Origin: Stenotrophomonas sp. BIO128-Bstrain
GTDB taxonomy: Bacteria > Pseudomonadota > Gammaproteobacteria > Xanthomonadales > Xanthomonadaceae
Length of the DNA: 64,000 nucleotides
Direction: 5' to 3'
Assembly (NCBI RefSeq): GCF_030128875.1
Contig: NZ_CP124620.1
Location: 1,116,001-1,180,000, forward strand
In this document: positions 33,181 to 41,121 of the stretch, one piece after another
Layout: every line of letters starts with the position of its first letter
Numbering within the stretch: position 1 is the stretch's first letter
Notes under the pieces: model-generated
Seen by the model: only the letters and a program-made list of their open reading frames with translations
What the model was told of the DNA's origin: nothing
Database searches by the model: none
Translations under genes and position numbers: made by a program

Positions 33181-34047
33181 CTACAGAGACTTACGGGGAT
33201 GTTTTGCCTGCGCAGCTTCTGCATGTTCTGCCAAATACTGCTGACGAGGGGCATTGGACTTCTTGACAGGCGCTGAGAGCCCTCGACCACGAAGATCCGC
33301 GTAGCTGGTGCCGATCAGCGAGGTCGCGACCTGCGTCTTGATATCGGCGTCAATCCAGATCAAGCCAAGATCGAAAAGGGTGTGTATGTCAGCACGGAGC
33401 AACAAGCCGTTGTTGACGGTATACGTATGGTCGCCACGGAATGGCAGGATGTGCGCTGCTTCCAATGTTGCCGTAACGTCGCAGCCTGTGATCGCGCACC
33501 TACCGCCATAGGCCTTGAGCAACTTCGTTCGGAACCCAGCTTGGCCGCGGCGCATTGCGATGGTGGTCAGGGCCCACTGGCGGGCATCTTCGCTCGAGTC
33601 GATTGGAGGCGTGAGGAACTCAGCGCCTGCCTCGGCTGCTAAGACAAGCCGTTCCTCTATTGTGGGCTCGCCGGACTCTGCGTCAGTTTTCTCAAAGACG
33701 ACGGAGAAGATGCTCTCGTTCACTTCTTGAACGTAGCCGGTCCACTCAGTGCGGGCCTCGAAGACCTTGCGCTTTTTTTGCTTGTCCGCCCACCGCACCA
33801 TCACCATACGGACAGGAAGCCCCTTCTCGGAAGCAGTTGCGAGATGGGTGAGGGTCCCAGTGCGTCCGGCGCGATTCGTCCACCCAGAGGTGTCAATGCG
33901 GTAAGTCCGTTTGTTCCCCTTCTTGGGAAAGCGGTCTTCCCAGACGGTAATCACGGCCTGCCGAGGCTTCGTCGCAATTGCTGAGACAGACCAGCGCATG
34001 TTGTCCAGCTTCGCGCCATGCTTCTTGAACTCTTCCTTGATTCCCAT
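33181..34047 (-). CDS. HNH endonuclease domain protein
   Basis: A 288-residue protein with a C-terminal HNH domain of the pfam13391 type: RTKLLKAYGGRCAITGCDVT, then LEAAHILPFRGDHTYTVNNG and LLLRADIHTLFDLGLIWID, with AAHI and the DIHTLFD block holding the catalytic His residues. The N-terminal ~170 residues (VITVWEDRFPKKGNKRTYRI) form an unassigned module that may choose the target. No partner gene is adjacent. Lone HNH proteins of this kind are common in genomic islands as restriction-type or orphan nucleases. It runs on the same strand as the integrase, 309 bases upstream. Confidence 0.8.
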   Translation of the reverse strand: MGIKEEFKKHGAKLDNMRWSVSAIATKPRQAVITVWEDRFPKKGNKRTYRIDTSGWTNRAGRTGTLTHLATASEKGLPVRMVMVRWADKQKKRKVFEARTEWTGYVQEVNESIFSVVFEKTDAESGEPTIEERLVLAAEAGAEFLTPPIDSSEDARQWALTTIAMRRGQAGFRTKLLKAYGGRCAITGCDVTATLEAAHILPFRGDHTYTVNNGLLLRADIHTLFDLGLIWIDADIKTQVATSLIGTSYADLRGRGLSAPVKKSNAPRQQYLAEHAEAAQAKHPRKSL

Positions 34048-34445
34048 CGCTTTTCGCGTCCCTATGCAATTCGTACAGCTTCAGTGAGAAGGCGGTCATC
34101 GCCGACATTGTCTAATGCGTTAGCGGCTCGGCTGCGAAAGACTGAAGTCTCTCGCGAGAAGGTGCAGCAACTTTCCGAAAGCACTTATGGCCGTGGTTCT
34201 GGGTCCACGCTTAAAAAGCTATTGCATCGTTGGAAGTCACTGCCCGACCAGCCCCGGAGTGTGGGCATCCATATCCATCCAGTGACTGCGACCAAGCGTG
34301 AACTATGATCCAGCGGTGACGCGGTCAAACACGTGCATGGTTCGCTGCTTGAACACAAGGTGGACATCGATCACTCCACTCTCATGGGGCATACGTGCCA
34401 GAAAGCCGCACGGGTAATCCGGCCACGTCATCATCCACCTGGCTC
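34048..34445. other. Gene-poor stretch
   Basis: About 400 bases before the frameshifted hypothetical gene. Short minus-strand frames end in peptides such as VIDVHLVFKQRTMHVFDRVT that I cannot assign. No RNA gene or element end was recognised. Confidence 0.35.
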
Positions 34446-34969
34446 TCAAGAATGCGGACCGGCCCTCTGTTGGCCCTGCATCTTCCGCAGGATCTCCTCG
34501 CCGGGACAGCCACTGCCCATGCCACTTGGCCGCCACTGCTCGATGGAGGCACCGATCCGTTCCTCCAAGTGATGAACTACTCCAGCCATGGCAGGGTCAG
34601 CCAAAGCGCAGATCCTTCCCGACGCGACGAGTGCATCTGGCATGTCAGCCTTGTGCCGCAAGTAAAAATACTCGGGGGTGGCGTGGCGCTGAAGCACCTC
34701 AATGAGGGTCCCAACGATGCGATCGGCATCATGGTCAGGAAGCAGGTATGCGCTTCTCAACAAAGCCGAGCGCTTGTCGATCAACACCAAGGTGTGGCGG
34801 GCTTGATCGGTCCGTGAAAGGGTTCCTCGGCCTGCATCGCTGCAAGGGAGCGATAGCCATGGACGGCTGCGATCAGTTCGCGGATCTGCTCCTTTTTTAG
34901 CGGCAGTCCAGAGGAAAGAAACGCGGTCTCGGCTAGCAAGTCCGGGCCCGAATAGATATCAGGTGTCAT
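34446..34969 (-). pseudogene. Frameshifted hypothetical gene
   Basis: Two overlapping frames form one gene. The first starts at ATG 34969 with AGGA upstream (MTPDIYSGPDLLAETAFLSS, then IAAVHGYRSLAAMQAEEPF) and drifts to a stop at 34781. The second frame continues the likely protein as DQARHTLVLIDKRSALLRSA, then LPDHDADRIVGTLIEVLQRH and VHHLEERIGASIEQW, ending at 34446. The break is near 34815. The join restores a natural protein of about 170 residues of unknown function, so the gene looks inactivated by a single indel. Confidence 0.5.
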
Positions 34970-35268
34970 TGGCAAAGTCCTATCAAACGGGGCAGGTGAG
35001 CGCTTACTTCTGCTTCCGTTGGCGTTTGCCAAGCGTTGACATGGGCATGCGTTTGGGACGGTCAGTCAAACTGATTCGAGCGGCGTGGGCGCGGCAGGTC
35101 AACGAGTCTCGATCGGTGTGCGGCGAATCGAAGAATGGCTCCGGGCCGGCCTAGAAGTAGCTAAAGTTAAATCCTCCTCCGCCGTTAACGAGCTTAGCCG
35201 CGCTATGGCGACTGCCCCTCGTCAGTAAGGCGGCACACAACAGACATCGGAAACATCAGGAGCGGGAT

Positions 35269-36135
35269 ATGTCAAAAGGAAGATTTGCGCTAGTCGCTGT
35301 GTTCGCCATCGGGCTTACTGGTTGCGGCAGCCATGACTGCAACTCAGGTGATGTCCATGAGACACTGCTGAGCTTGCTGGCCGGCGATACCTCGGGGATG
35401 GAGAGCATGGTGGAAAACGCCTTCGGCGTCGGGCCAACGGCTGAGTCACTTCAGGCGTTTGCCGCGGGAACGGTCACCGAGATCGTGACTCTAGAAAAGA
35501 ATAAGAGCACAGGCGCCTTCGTCTGCAACGCCAAGGTCACCATTCCTGTGTCGGAAGACAGGGAAGTAAGTCTGCAGATGGACTACGAGGTGCGCCAAGT
35601 GGAGTCTGGTGATTCGGACTTCCAAGTGCTTGCCAGCAAAAGTGACATCAACCGCATGCGTGCAAATGTCAATGGCACAATTAACAACCACCTTCGCGCG
35701 AAGGCAGAGGCAGAGCGTAAGGAGCAACGCAAACAAGCGTTTCTCGACAATCCGCCCATCGCCATGACGGACGAAGAAGCTAGCGCTGCCATCATTGAGG
35801 ACATGAGTCGTTACAACAGCAGCTTCGCCGAAAGTTCGCATGCCATTGTGGGCCAAGACTTTGGCGGCGAAGGCTACAAGGACTACGTAATTGCATACCG
35901 CAGCCACCTATATGGGGATACGTATGGTTGGAGCTACAAGCACTACTGGTCGACGGCGCGCGAGCCTGGCGAGAAGGTCTCACTAGACGGCAATTCGGAC
36001 CAGGAAATCACGCGCGAGCACGACCTTACCAGCTTGCAGCTACATAACGGCGTGGTGACTTTCTCTGACGGAAACGGGTGGTCTCAGGCGGCAGAAATAG
36101 TCACCGGCAAGAGTTATCACAGCAGCAAGCTGTGA
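35269..36135 (+). CDS. Putative lipoprotein
   Basis: A 288-residue exported lipoprotein. The N-terminus KGRFALVAVFAIGLTGCGSH is a type II signal peptide with lipobox LTGC, Cys near residue 19. The middle region has a DUF-like alternating beta/helix pattern (VTIPVSEDREVSLQMDYEVR) and a charged helix (AKAEAERKEQRKQAF); the C-terminal part contains YGWSYKHYWSTAREPGEKVS. I recognise no family. GGAG precedes the ATG. A hairpin follows the stop. It marks the return to ordinary chromosomal genes after the mobile region, but it has no clear partner. Confidence 0.8.
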   Translation: MSKGRFALVAVFAIGLTGCGSHDCNSGDVHETLLSLLAGDTSGMESMVENAFGVGPTAESLQAFAAGTVTEIVTLEKNKSTGAFVCNAKVTIPVSEDREVSLQMDYEVRQVESGDSDFQVLASKSDINRMRANVNGTINNHLRAKAEAERKEQRKQAFLDNPPIAMTDEEASAAIIEDMSRYNSSFAESSHAIVGQDFGGEGYKDYVIAYRSHLYGDTYGWSYKHYWSTAREPGEKVSLDGNSDQEITREHDLTSLQLHNGVVTFSDGNGWSQAAEIVTGKSYHSSKL

Positions 36136-36151
36136 CGTGCTTTCGTGTTTT

Positions 36152-36179
36152 CATGCCCGCCTCTGGTCTGGCGGGCATG
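36152..36179 (+). terminator. Hairpin after the lipoprotein gene
   Basis: Perfect ten-base stem CATGCCCGCC / GGCGGGCATG with an eight-base loop, 16 bases after the stop codon. No T-run follows on the plus strand, so it may be an mRNA-end stabiliser or a weak terminator. Confidence 0.45.
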
Positions 36180-36400
36180 GTGCGCCCACGCTCGTAGTTG
36201 TAATAAAAGAGTCTGAAGACTCGATTGATGTGGACTCGATGGTTCGCAAGTATGCAAATAACTTCGAGTTGGAAGTCTCTGTTGAAGTCTTCGACCTGAG
36301 ATCGCTTATGAGTGAACTTGATAGGTAGCCGCCATCAGCGGCATTTAGCAAGCGCGGCCCAGTTCGAGACCAGCATCCGCACGTCCACCGTCCACCCCCT

Positions 36401-37357
36401 TTAAGCGACACGCCCCCGCCGAGTCGCACCAGGCGAGTACCCCATAACACGCTTGTAAGCCCGACTGAAAGCCGCCTGCGAAGCGTACCCAAGACGCTCT
36501 GCCACCACCTCGATGGAGAGGTTCTGGTGGCTCAGCCATTGGCTGGCCAAGTGCATTCGCAGCTCAGTCACGTAGCGCAGGGGCGCGGTTCCAATTACGG
36601 TCTGGAACCGGTCTGCAAACACGGAACGCGAGATGTTCGATTCCGCAGCCAATGCTTCGACAGTCCAGTCCCGCCCAGGGTCTCTGTGCAGCGCAAGCAA
36701 CGACAGCGATAGACGAGGGTCGCGCATCGCCATGACCAGGCCGGAGGCGCCGTCGCAACCACGCTCGACCCAGTCACGGACAATCATGGCGGCCACTGCA
36801 TCCGCCAGCCGCGCGAGTATGCCTGCATAGCCAATGCGTCCGGAACACACCTCGCGCTTCATCGCGTCGACCATCGGCAACAGCCCAGGGAACTGCGTGG
36901 CGTTGCCATCGCACAACATCACCGCCGGCATCACCTTGCTCAACCCTTGCATGCCGCCCAGATCGAACACCATGCAGCCGTGGAAGAGCACGGCGCTGGG
37001 CACGGCATGTGTGCTCGGGCACGTGTCTATCCCGCTCACTGCGTCGCCTAACGGGGCTGCGTCGATCGTTTCCAGGCACTGGACGGGATGGTCCTCGCTC
37101 GACAGCAACGCGTGTTCGTCTCCGCGGGGAAGAAGCACGACATCCCCGGCGGATAGACGGCGTTGGCTGCCGTCTGCGCCACGAAGAATCGCCGTGCCCA
37201 CTGCCAGGTAATGGAAGTAGGCATGGCCTGGCTTCCGGGGAAATCCAAGCCCGAAGGTCGGCCCGGTCTGAATGCGCCGGTATTGAACGCCATGCAGCCG
37301 CATGCCGGTCAGCAGTTCGCTGATCAGGTCGGTGGGCTGGAGTGGCGTGTGGCTCAT
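36401..37357 (-). CDS. AraC family transcriptional regulator with cupin domain
   Basis: A 318-residue regulator. The N-terminal AraC-type cupin is seen in HAYFHYLAVGTAILRGADGS and RLSAGDVVLLPRGDEHALLS. The C-terminal double helix-turn-helix reads WTVEALAAESNISRSVFADR, then RFQTVIGTAPLRYVTELRMH and IEVVAERLGYASQAAFSRAY, ending KRVMGYSPGATRR. It is divergent from an MFS exporter gene with 104 bases between their starts, the usual layout for a regulator and its transporter target. The ligand is unknown; this cupin subgroup often senses small aromatic or antibiotic compounds. Confidence 0.92.
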   Translation of the reverse strand: MSHTPLQPTDLISELLTGMRLHGVQYRRIQTGPTFGLGFPRKPGHAYFHYLAVGTAILRGADGSQRRLSAGDVVLLPRGDEHALLSSEDHPVQCLETIDAAPLGDAVSGIDTCPSTHAVPSAVLFHGCMVFDLGGMQGLSKVMPAVMLCDGNATQFPGLLPMVDAMKREVCSGRIGYAGILARLADAVAAMIVRDWVERGCDGASGLVMAMRDPRLSLSLLALHRDPGRDWTVEALAAESNISRSVFADRFQTVIGTAPLRYVTELRMHLASQWLSHQNLSIEVVAERLGYASQAAFSRAYKRVMGYSPGATRRGRVA

Positions 37358-37461
37358 GGAGACGGTCCGGGGTTTCGATCAAAAATACAGGTCGGACAAT
37401 CATAGATCATCCTGGCTGGGCTCCCTAGACTCTCGGCTGCACGAATGCACTGGGATCTGTG

Positions 37462-38706
37462 ATGAGCAATAACGTAGTTGATGCCGCGAACACGCCTGAT
37501 TCTGTGGACAGGGGGAGCGGGGAGCCTTCTTCATCGGCGTGGGTGGCGGTGTTTTCGCTGGCCATGGGGGTCTTCGGGCTGCTCACCGCGGAATATCTGC
37601 CTGCCAGCCTGCTGACGCCGATGGCGGGGGACCTGGGGGTGTCGGAGGCGCTGGCCGGGCAAGCGGTGACGGTCACTGCGGTTGTGGCCTTGTTCGCTGG
37701 GCTGTTGGTGCCGCGGCTGACCCGTTTGATGGACAGGCGCCTGGTGCTGTTGAGTTTCACGGCCCTGATGATTCTCTCCAACGCCTTGGTGGCGTTGTCG
37801 TCCAGCATGGGCGTTCTGCTGGTGATGCGCGTCCTTCTGGGCATCGCGCTGGGCGGTTTCTGGAGCATGGCAGCGGCCGTGGCCATGCGGTTGGTGCCGC
37901 CCCAGCGCGTGCCTCGCGCGCTCTCGATCATCTTCAGCGGGATTGCGGTCGGCACGGTGGTGTCGGTTCCGTTGGGGAGCTACCTCGGCGGGCTGCTGGG
38001 TTGGCGCAGCGCCTTCTGGGCGGCGACGGCGGTGGGTGGACTCACGTTTGCGTTCCAGTGGTTCACGCTGCCCCGGATGGCCCCGCGTCAGGCGGCTGTC
38101 CCCGAGTCGGTGGTGGCGCTGCTGCGCCGCCCGGGCGTTGCGGTCGGCATGCTGGGCTGCGTCCTGGCGCACACCGGTCAGTACTCGCTCTTTACTTACA
38201 TCCGCCCCACGTTGGAGAGCCTGGGGCAGATGAGCGCCGATGGCCTGGCGCTGATCCTGCTTGGATTCGGTGTGGCGAATTTCGTTGGCACTCTCCTGGC
38301 CGGTTGGCTCATGGAGCGCAGTCTGAAAGTCACGCTGGTGCTCATGCCTGCCTTGGTTGGCGTAGCCGCGCTGGGCATGCTCCTGTTGCCGGTGGGCGTC
38401 GGCGGGCTGTCGATCCTGGTAGCACTGTGGGGTCTGGCCTTCGGCGGCGTGCCGGTTGCGTGGTCGAGCTGGGTCGCGCGTGCGGTGCCTGACCAGGCCG
38501 AGAGTGCCGGCGGGATGGTGGTCGCTGCGGTGCAGTCGTCCATCGCAGCGGGCGCCGCGTTGGGTGGCGTGGTGTTCGGGCTGGGCGGCATCGTTGCAGT
38601 CCTTACCGTTGCCGCAGCGGTGATGCTCCTCGCCAGCCTGCTCATCGCGCTCCGGGTCAGGGTGAGCTCGGCGGCGTTGTCGGCAGGTCCGGCGTTTCAT
38701 ATCTAG
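37462..38706 (+). CDS. Major facilitator superfamily exporter (DHA1, NepI/AraJ-like)
   Basis: Inner-membrane drug:proton antiporter-type transporter of 414 residues with 12 predicted helices. The start VFSLAMGVFGLLTAEYLPAS and LLTPMAGDLGVSEALAGQAV are typical of the DHA1 group with NepI and AraJ. Loop 2-3 carries RLTRLMDRR and motif C-like RVLLGIALGGFWSM is in helix 4. ATG 37462 is chosen over the overlapping GTG 37459. It faces an AraC regulator that likely induces it. The substrate could be a nucleoside, sugar or drug; sequence alone does not decide. Confidence 0.9.
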   Translation: MSNNVVDAANTPDSVDRGSGEPSSSAWVAVFSLAMGVFGLLTAEYLPASLLTPMAGDLGVSEALAGQAVTVTAVVALFAGLLVPRLTRLMDRRLVLLSFTALMILSNALVALSSSMGVLLVMRVLLGIALGGFWSMAAAVAMRLVPPQRVPRALSIIFSGIAVGTVVSVPLGSYLGGLLGWRSAFWAATAVGGLTFAFQWFTLPRMAPRQAAVPESVVALLRRPGVAVGMLGCVLAHTGQYSLFTYIRPTLESLGQMSADGLALILLGFGVANFVGTLLAGWLMERSLKVTLVLMPALVGVAALGMLLLPVGVGGLSILVALWGLAFGGVPVAWSSWVARAVPDQAESAGGMVVAAVQSSIAAGAALGGVVFGLGGIVAVLTVAAAVMLLASLLIALRVRVSSAALSAGPAFHI

Positions 38707-38845
38707 GCGACCACACCAGGAATGCACGTCGGGAGTGAAGGACTGTCGATGTAGTCGGCGTCCTGTCTCCGCTTCCGCTAAAGTGCTCGGCCCTGTTTTA
38801 ACTGGCGCTCGCTCCCGAGCGTGCACTTGAAGGACGTTGTTGTTG

Positions 38846-39529
38846 ATGGTGGTGAAAGGTCTGGCGGTGTTGTTTTTGGTTTCTGCGTCGTTTTCTGGTG
38901 TGGCAGCAGAGCTGGTTGGCCGCGCGACGGTCACGGACGGGGACACCCTCACCGTGGCCAAGCAGCGCATCCGCCTGTGGGGCATCGATGCGCCGGAAAG
39001 CGCGCAGCAATGCACCGGTAAAGATGGGCGCACTTGGCCCTGCGGGCGTCGGTCAGCCGCCGCGCTGGACGGCTATCTGCTGGAAAAAACCGTTCGTTGC
39101 CAGCCCAAGGACACGGACCGCTACGGCAGGGTGGTGGCGGAGTGCTTTGTCCAGGGGGCGTCGGTCAATCGGTGGATGGTGCGCTCCGGTTGGGCGGTGG
39201 CGTACCGCCAGTACGCTACGGCATTCATTGCAGACGAAGCCGACGCGCGCCAGCACCAGCGGAACCTCTGGCAGGGGCCGTTCCAGATGCCAGCCGACTA
39301 TCGTCGCAGCAAGCGTGACCAGGCCGCGCGACACGCCCCGGCGGCCACGCAGCCGGCGCCGGGCGGATGCCAAATCAAGGGCAACATCTCCCGCCAAGGC
39401 AAGAAGATCTACCACGTGCCGGGCCAGTGGGACTACGCGCGCACGAGTATCGACACGAGCCGCGGCGAGCGCATGTTCTGCAGCCCTGCCGACGCAGTGC
39501 GGGCAGGGTGGCAGCCGGCCAAGCGCTGA
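38846..39529 (+). CDS. Secreted thermonuclease (SNase family) with C-terminal Excalibur-like tail
   Basis: A 227-residue exported nuclease. After a signal peptide (GLAVLFLVSASFSGVAA) the staphylococcal-nuclease fold appears: VGRATVTDGDTLTVAKQRIR, LWGIDAPESAQQC, then DRYGRVVAECF and VNRWMVRSGWAVAYRQY, covering the Ca-binding Asp and catalytic Arg/Glu positions. Residues about 175-227 (GCQIKGNISRQGKKIYHVPG, YARTSIDTSRGERMFCSPAD) match the tail often joined to these nucleases. ATG 38846 follows three TTG codons that could also start. The enzyme would degrade DNA or RNA outside the cytoplasm. Confidence 0.88.
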   Translation: MVVKGLAVLFLVSASFSGVAAELVGRATVTDGDTLTVAKQRIRLWGIDAPESAQQCTGKDGRTWPCGRRSAAALDGYLLEKTVRCQPKDTDRYGRVVAECFVQGASVNRWMVRSGWAVAYRQYATAFIADEADARQHQRNLWQGPFQMPADYRRSKRDQAARHAPAATQPAPGGCQIKGNISRQGKKIYHVPGQWDYARTSIDTSRGERMFCSPADAVRAGWQPAKR

Positions 39530-39534
39530 GCGTC

Positions 39535-39897
39535 TCAAACCCTCCCATGCAGGCGGCGACGCAGCGCGCCCGCCGCTGCCGCGATGGCCATCGCAGGCAA
39601 CGCCAGCACCAGCGCATACACCAGTCCGGCCAGCAACAACGGGCCAACGCCCGAGACCACGGCCACCACCGGCACCTGCAGCGCCATGAGCAACAGTCCC
39701 CACAGCCACGCCTTGCGGGGGAAGCAGGCGCCTAGAACCGCGGCAATAGCCAGTGCGATGGGATAGACGACGGTCCAGAACGCCGGCGCATCCCAAGGCT
39801 CGCCGCCGGGTGTCCGCCAGGCCACCAGCACCCAGAACACCACGCCGATCTTCAGCGTGACAGCCGCTGCTGCAAGAAGATTTCCCGTCGTCCGCAT
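39535..39897 (-). CDS. Small integral membrane protein
   Basis: A 120-residue protein with about four hydrophobic helices: LKIGVVFWVLVAW, VVYPIALAIAAVLGACF, LLLMALQVPVVAVV and LLAGLVYALVLALPAMAIAA, ending in a basic tail RRRLHGRV. ATG 39897 has AGGAG eight bases upstream; the frame is open for 104 codons before it, without coding character. It is convergent with the thermonuclease gene, five bases apart. Function unknown. Confidence 0.7.
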   Translation of the reverse strand: MRTTGNLLAAAAVTLKIGVVFWVLVAWRTPGGEPWDAPAFWTVVYPIALAIAAVLGACFPRKAWLWGLLLMALQVPVVAVVSGVGPLLLAGLVYALVLALPAMAIAAAAGALRRRLHGRV

Positions 39898-40075
39898 CGT
39901 TGTGCTCCTGCGCGAACAGGCAGGATGCCACGCGTTGAGGGTGTGCCCCACATTGGCGACGCATTGCGTCGTACCAGTGACGGCATCAGGATATTGGCGG
40001 CGGTCAGCAAATTTTGACGCGCTCTTGGCGCCTGCTGAGGATACTTTTCCGTCATTGTTCCAGAGGAGAAGGGCA

Positions 40076-40492
40076 ATGGCCGCCAGACAAAAGACCCCGT
40101 CAAACCCCCAGGTGCTGAGGATCGAAGCGATGCCGCTGGGCTTCGGCGAAGCCGCCGTCGTGATCGAGCTGGCCGCCGAGCCACCGAAGCGCTGGTTCAA
40201 GGCGCTCAAGCGGGAGATGATGTACTCGGAGGGCCTGGAAACCGCGTCGGCGAAGTTCGACGGCTGCTTCGTCTACCTCGTCGGGCTGGACCCGGCCCTG
40301 GGAAGCGCTGTGCGCTGTGCCAGCCGATTGCTTGCAGCGGTGCAGGAAGGCTTTCAACAGAGCAGCACGGTTTCTCCAGAGATGTCGACGATGGCTGTTG
40401 ACGGCGGGTCCCATCCGCCTGTGTCCCTGCACATACCGCGTTCACCGATGGGTCGGAACGAAGCATCCGGGGAGATGAACATCAGGATCTGA
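40076..40492 (+). CDS. Hypothetical protein
   Basis: A 138-residue protein starting MAARQKTPSNPQVLRIEAMP with GGAG upstream. It has a compact beta-rich core (VVIELAAEPPKRWFKALKRE, FDGCFVYLVGLDPALG) and a loose Ser/Pro-rich C-terminus. No signal peptide or known motif. It is divergent from the small membrane protein and precedes the XRE regulator region. I do not recognise a family. Confidence 0.6.
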   Translation: MAARQKTPSNPQVLRIEAMPLGFGEAAVVIELAAEPPKRWFKALKREMMYSEGLETASAKFDGCFVYLVGLDPALGSAVRCASRLLAAVQEGFQQSSTVSPEMSTMAVDGGSHPPVSLHIPRSPMGRNEASGEMNIRI

Positions 40493-40628
40493 CCCTTGTC
40501 CTGGGAAGGGCTTCCTCACGGGAAGTATCGACACGTCGACCATCGTCGACCGGAAGGTCGATGTCCGAGGGGCGCTATAGAAAAGCAGTGGCGCCGATGA
40601 CGTTTCTGGCCTTGCACCCGGAGTACGT

Positions 40629-40647
40629 TGAACGTAATTTACGTTCA
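40629..40647. promoter_or_regulatory. Inverted repeat upstream of the XRE regulator
   Basis: Perfect 19-base palindrome: TGAACGTAA, central T, TTACGTTCA. It ends 15 bases before the regulator's first ATG. Its size and symmetry suit a dimeric HTH repressor, so it is a likely autoregulatory operator. Confidence 0.55.
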
Positions 40648-40658
40648 GCGTAGGTCCG

Positions 40659-40680
40659 GGTCATGCTTGTTGGCATGACC
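40659..40680. promoter_or_regulatory. Second inverted repeat overlapping the XRE start codons
   Basis: Perfect inverted repeat GGTCATGC-TTGTTG-GCATGACC that includes both candidate ATG codons (40663 and 40675). In RNA it would form a hairpin hiding the start region, so it may act as a translational switch or as a second operator. Confidence 0.4.
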
Positions 40681-41001
40681 CGCACACCTACCTCGATCCG
40701 CTCTGTATTCGCCCGCCGCTTGAAGGCGTGCCGGGTAGATCAGGGCTTGTCTCAACGCGCGTTGGGGGTGCTTGTGGGATTACCGGAAGACGTGGCGGGC
40801 GTTCGCATCAACCGATACGAACGGGCCGTGCACAATTGCGATATCGAGACAGCGCAGAGGATCGCGTCTGTGCTGGGGGTTTCCGTTGCCTATCTGTACG
40901 CGGAGACGAATGACCTCGCGGAGCTCATCCGCCAGTTCAGCAGGATGTCCGCCAAGGAGCAGGAGGCGCTCCTCGCCAATGTCCGGCGCAAGGCAACGTA
41001 G
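40663..41001 (+). CDS. XRE family helix-turn-helix regulator
   Basis: A 112-residue DNA-binding protein. The Cro/CI-type HTH reads FARRLKACRVDQGLSQRALG, VLVGLPEDVAGVRINRYERA, then CDIETAQRIASVLGVSVAYL, followed by an acidic helix (LAELIRQFSRMSAKEQEALL). Two starts are possible: ATG 40663, with AGG ten bases upstream, or ATG 40675, which gives the more usual N-terminus but has no ribosome site. Two perfect inverted repeats lie in front of and over the start. It seems monocistronic, and regulation probably includes its own gene. Confidence 0.85.
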   Translation: MLVGMTRTPTSIRSVFARRLKACRVDQGLSQRALGVLVGLPEDVAGVRINRYERAVHNCDIETAQRIASVLGVSVAYLYAETNDLAELIRQFSRMSAKEQEALLANVRRKAT

Positions 41002-41066
41002 TCGTTCGTTCGCACGCAGCCCGAGGAGCATGCGCGGGTCCACAAACAACTCGCTCCCACACCCAC

Positions 41067-41085
41067 GCCCGGCCTCCCGCCGGGC
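41067..41085. terminator. GC-rich hairpin between convergent genes
   Basis: Seven-base stem GCCCGGC / GCCGGGC with a CTCCC loop between the XRE and sulfatase stop codons. No T-run; a weak candidate terminator for either strand. Confidence 0.3.
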
Positions 41086-41121
41086 GCCGGGCGGTCCCTG
41101 ACGGCCCTGTCAGTTCGGCCG

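Noticed and set aside
36137..36328. Small frame ending VEVFDLRSLMSELDR after the lipoprotein
   Set aside because: GTG start without a ribosome site, runs through a hairpin; the C-terminal half looks protein-like, but there is not enough to call a gene.
37531..39033. Minus-strand 500-codon frame opposite the MFS transporter
   Set aside because: Low-complexity His/Arg/Gln-rich translation typical of an antisense shadow.
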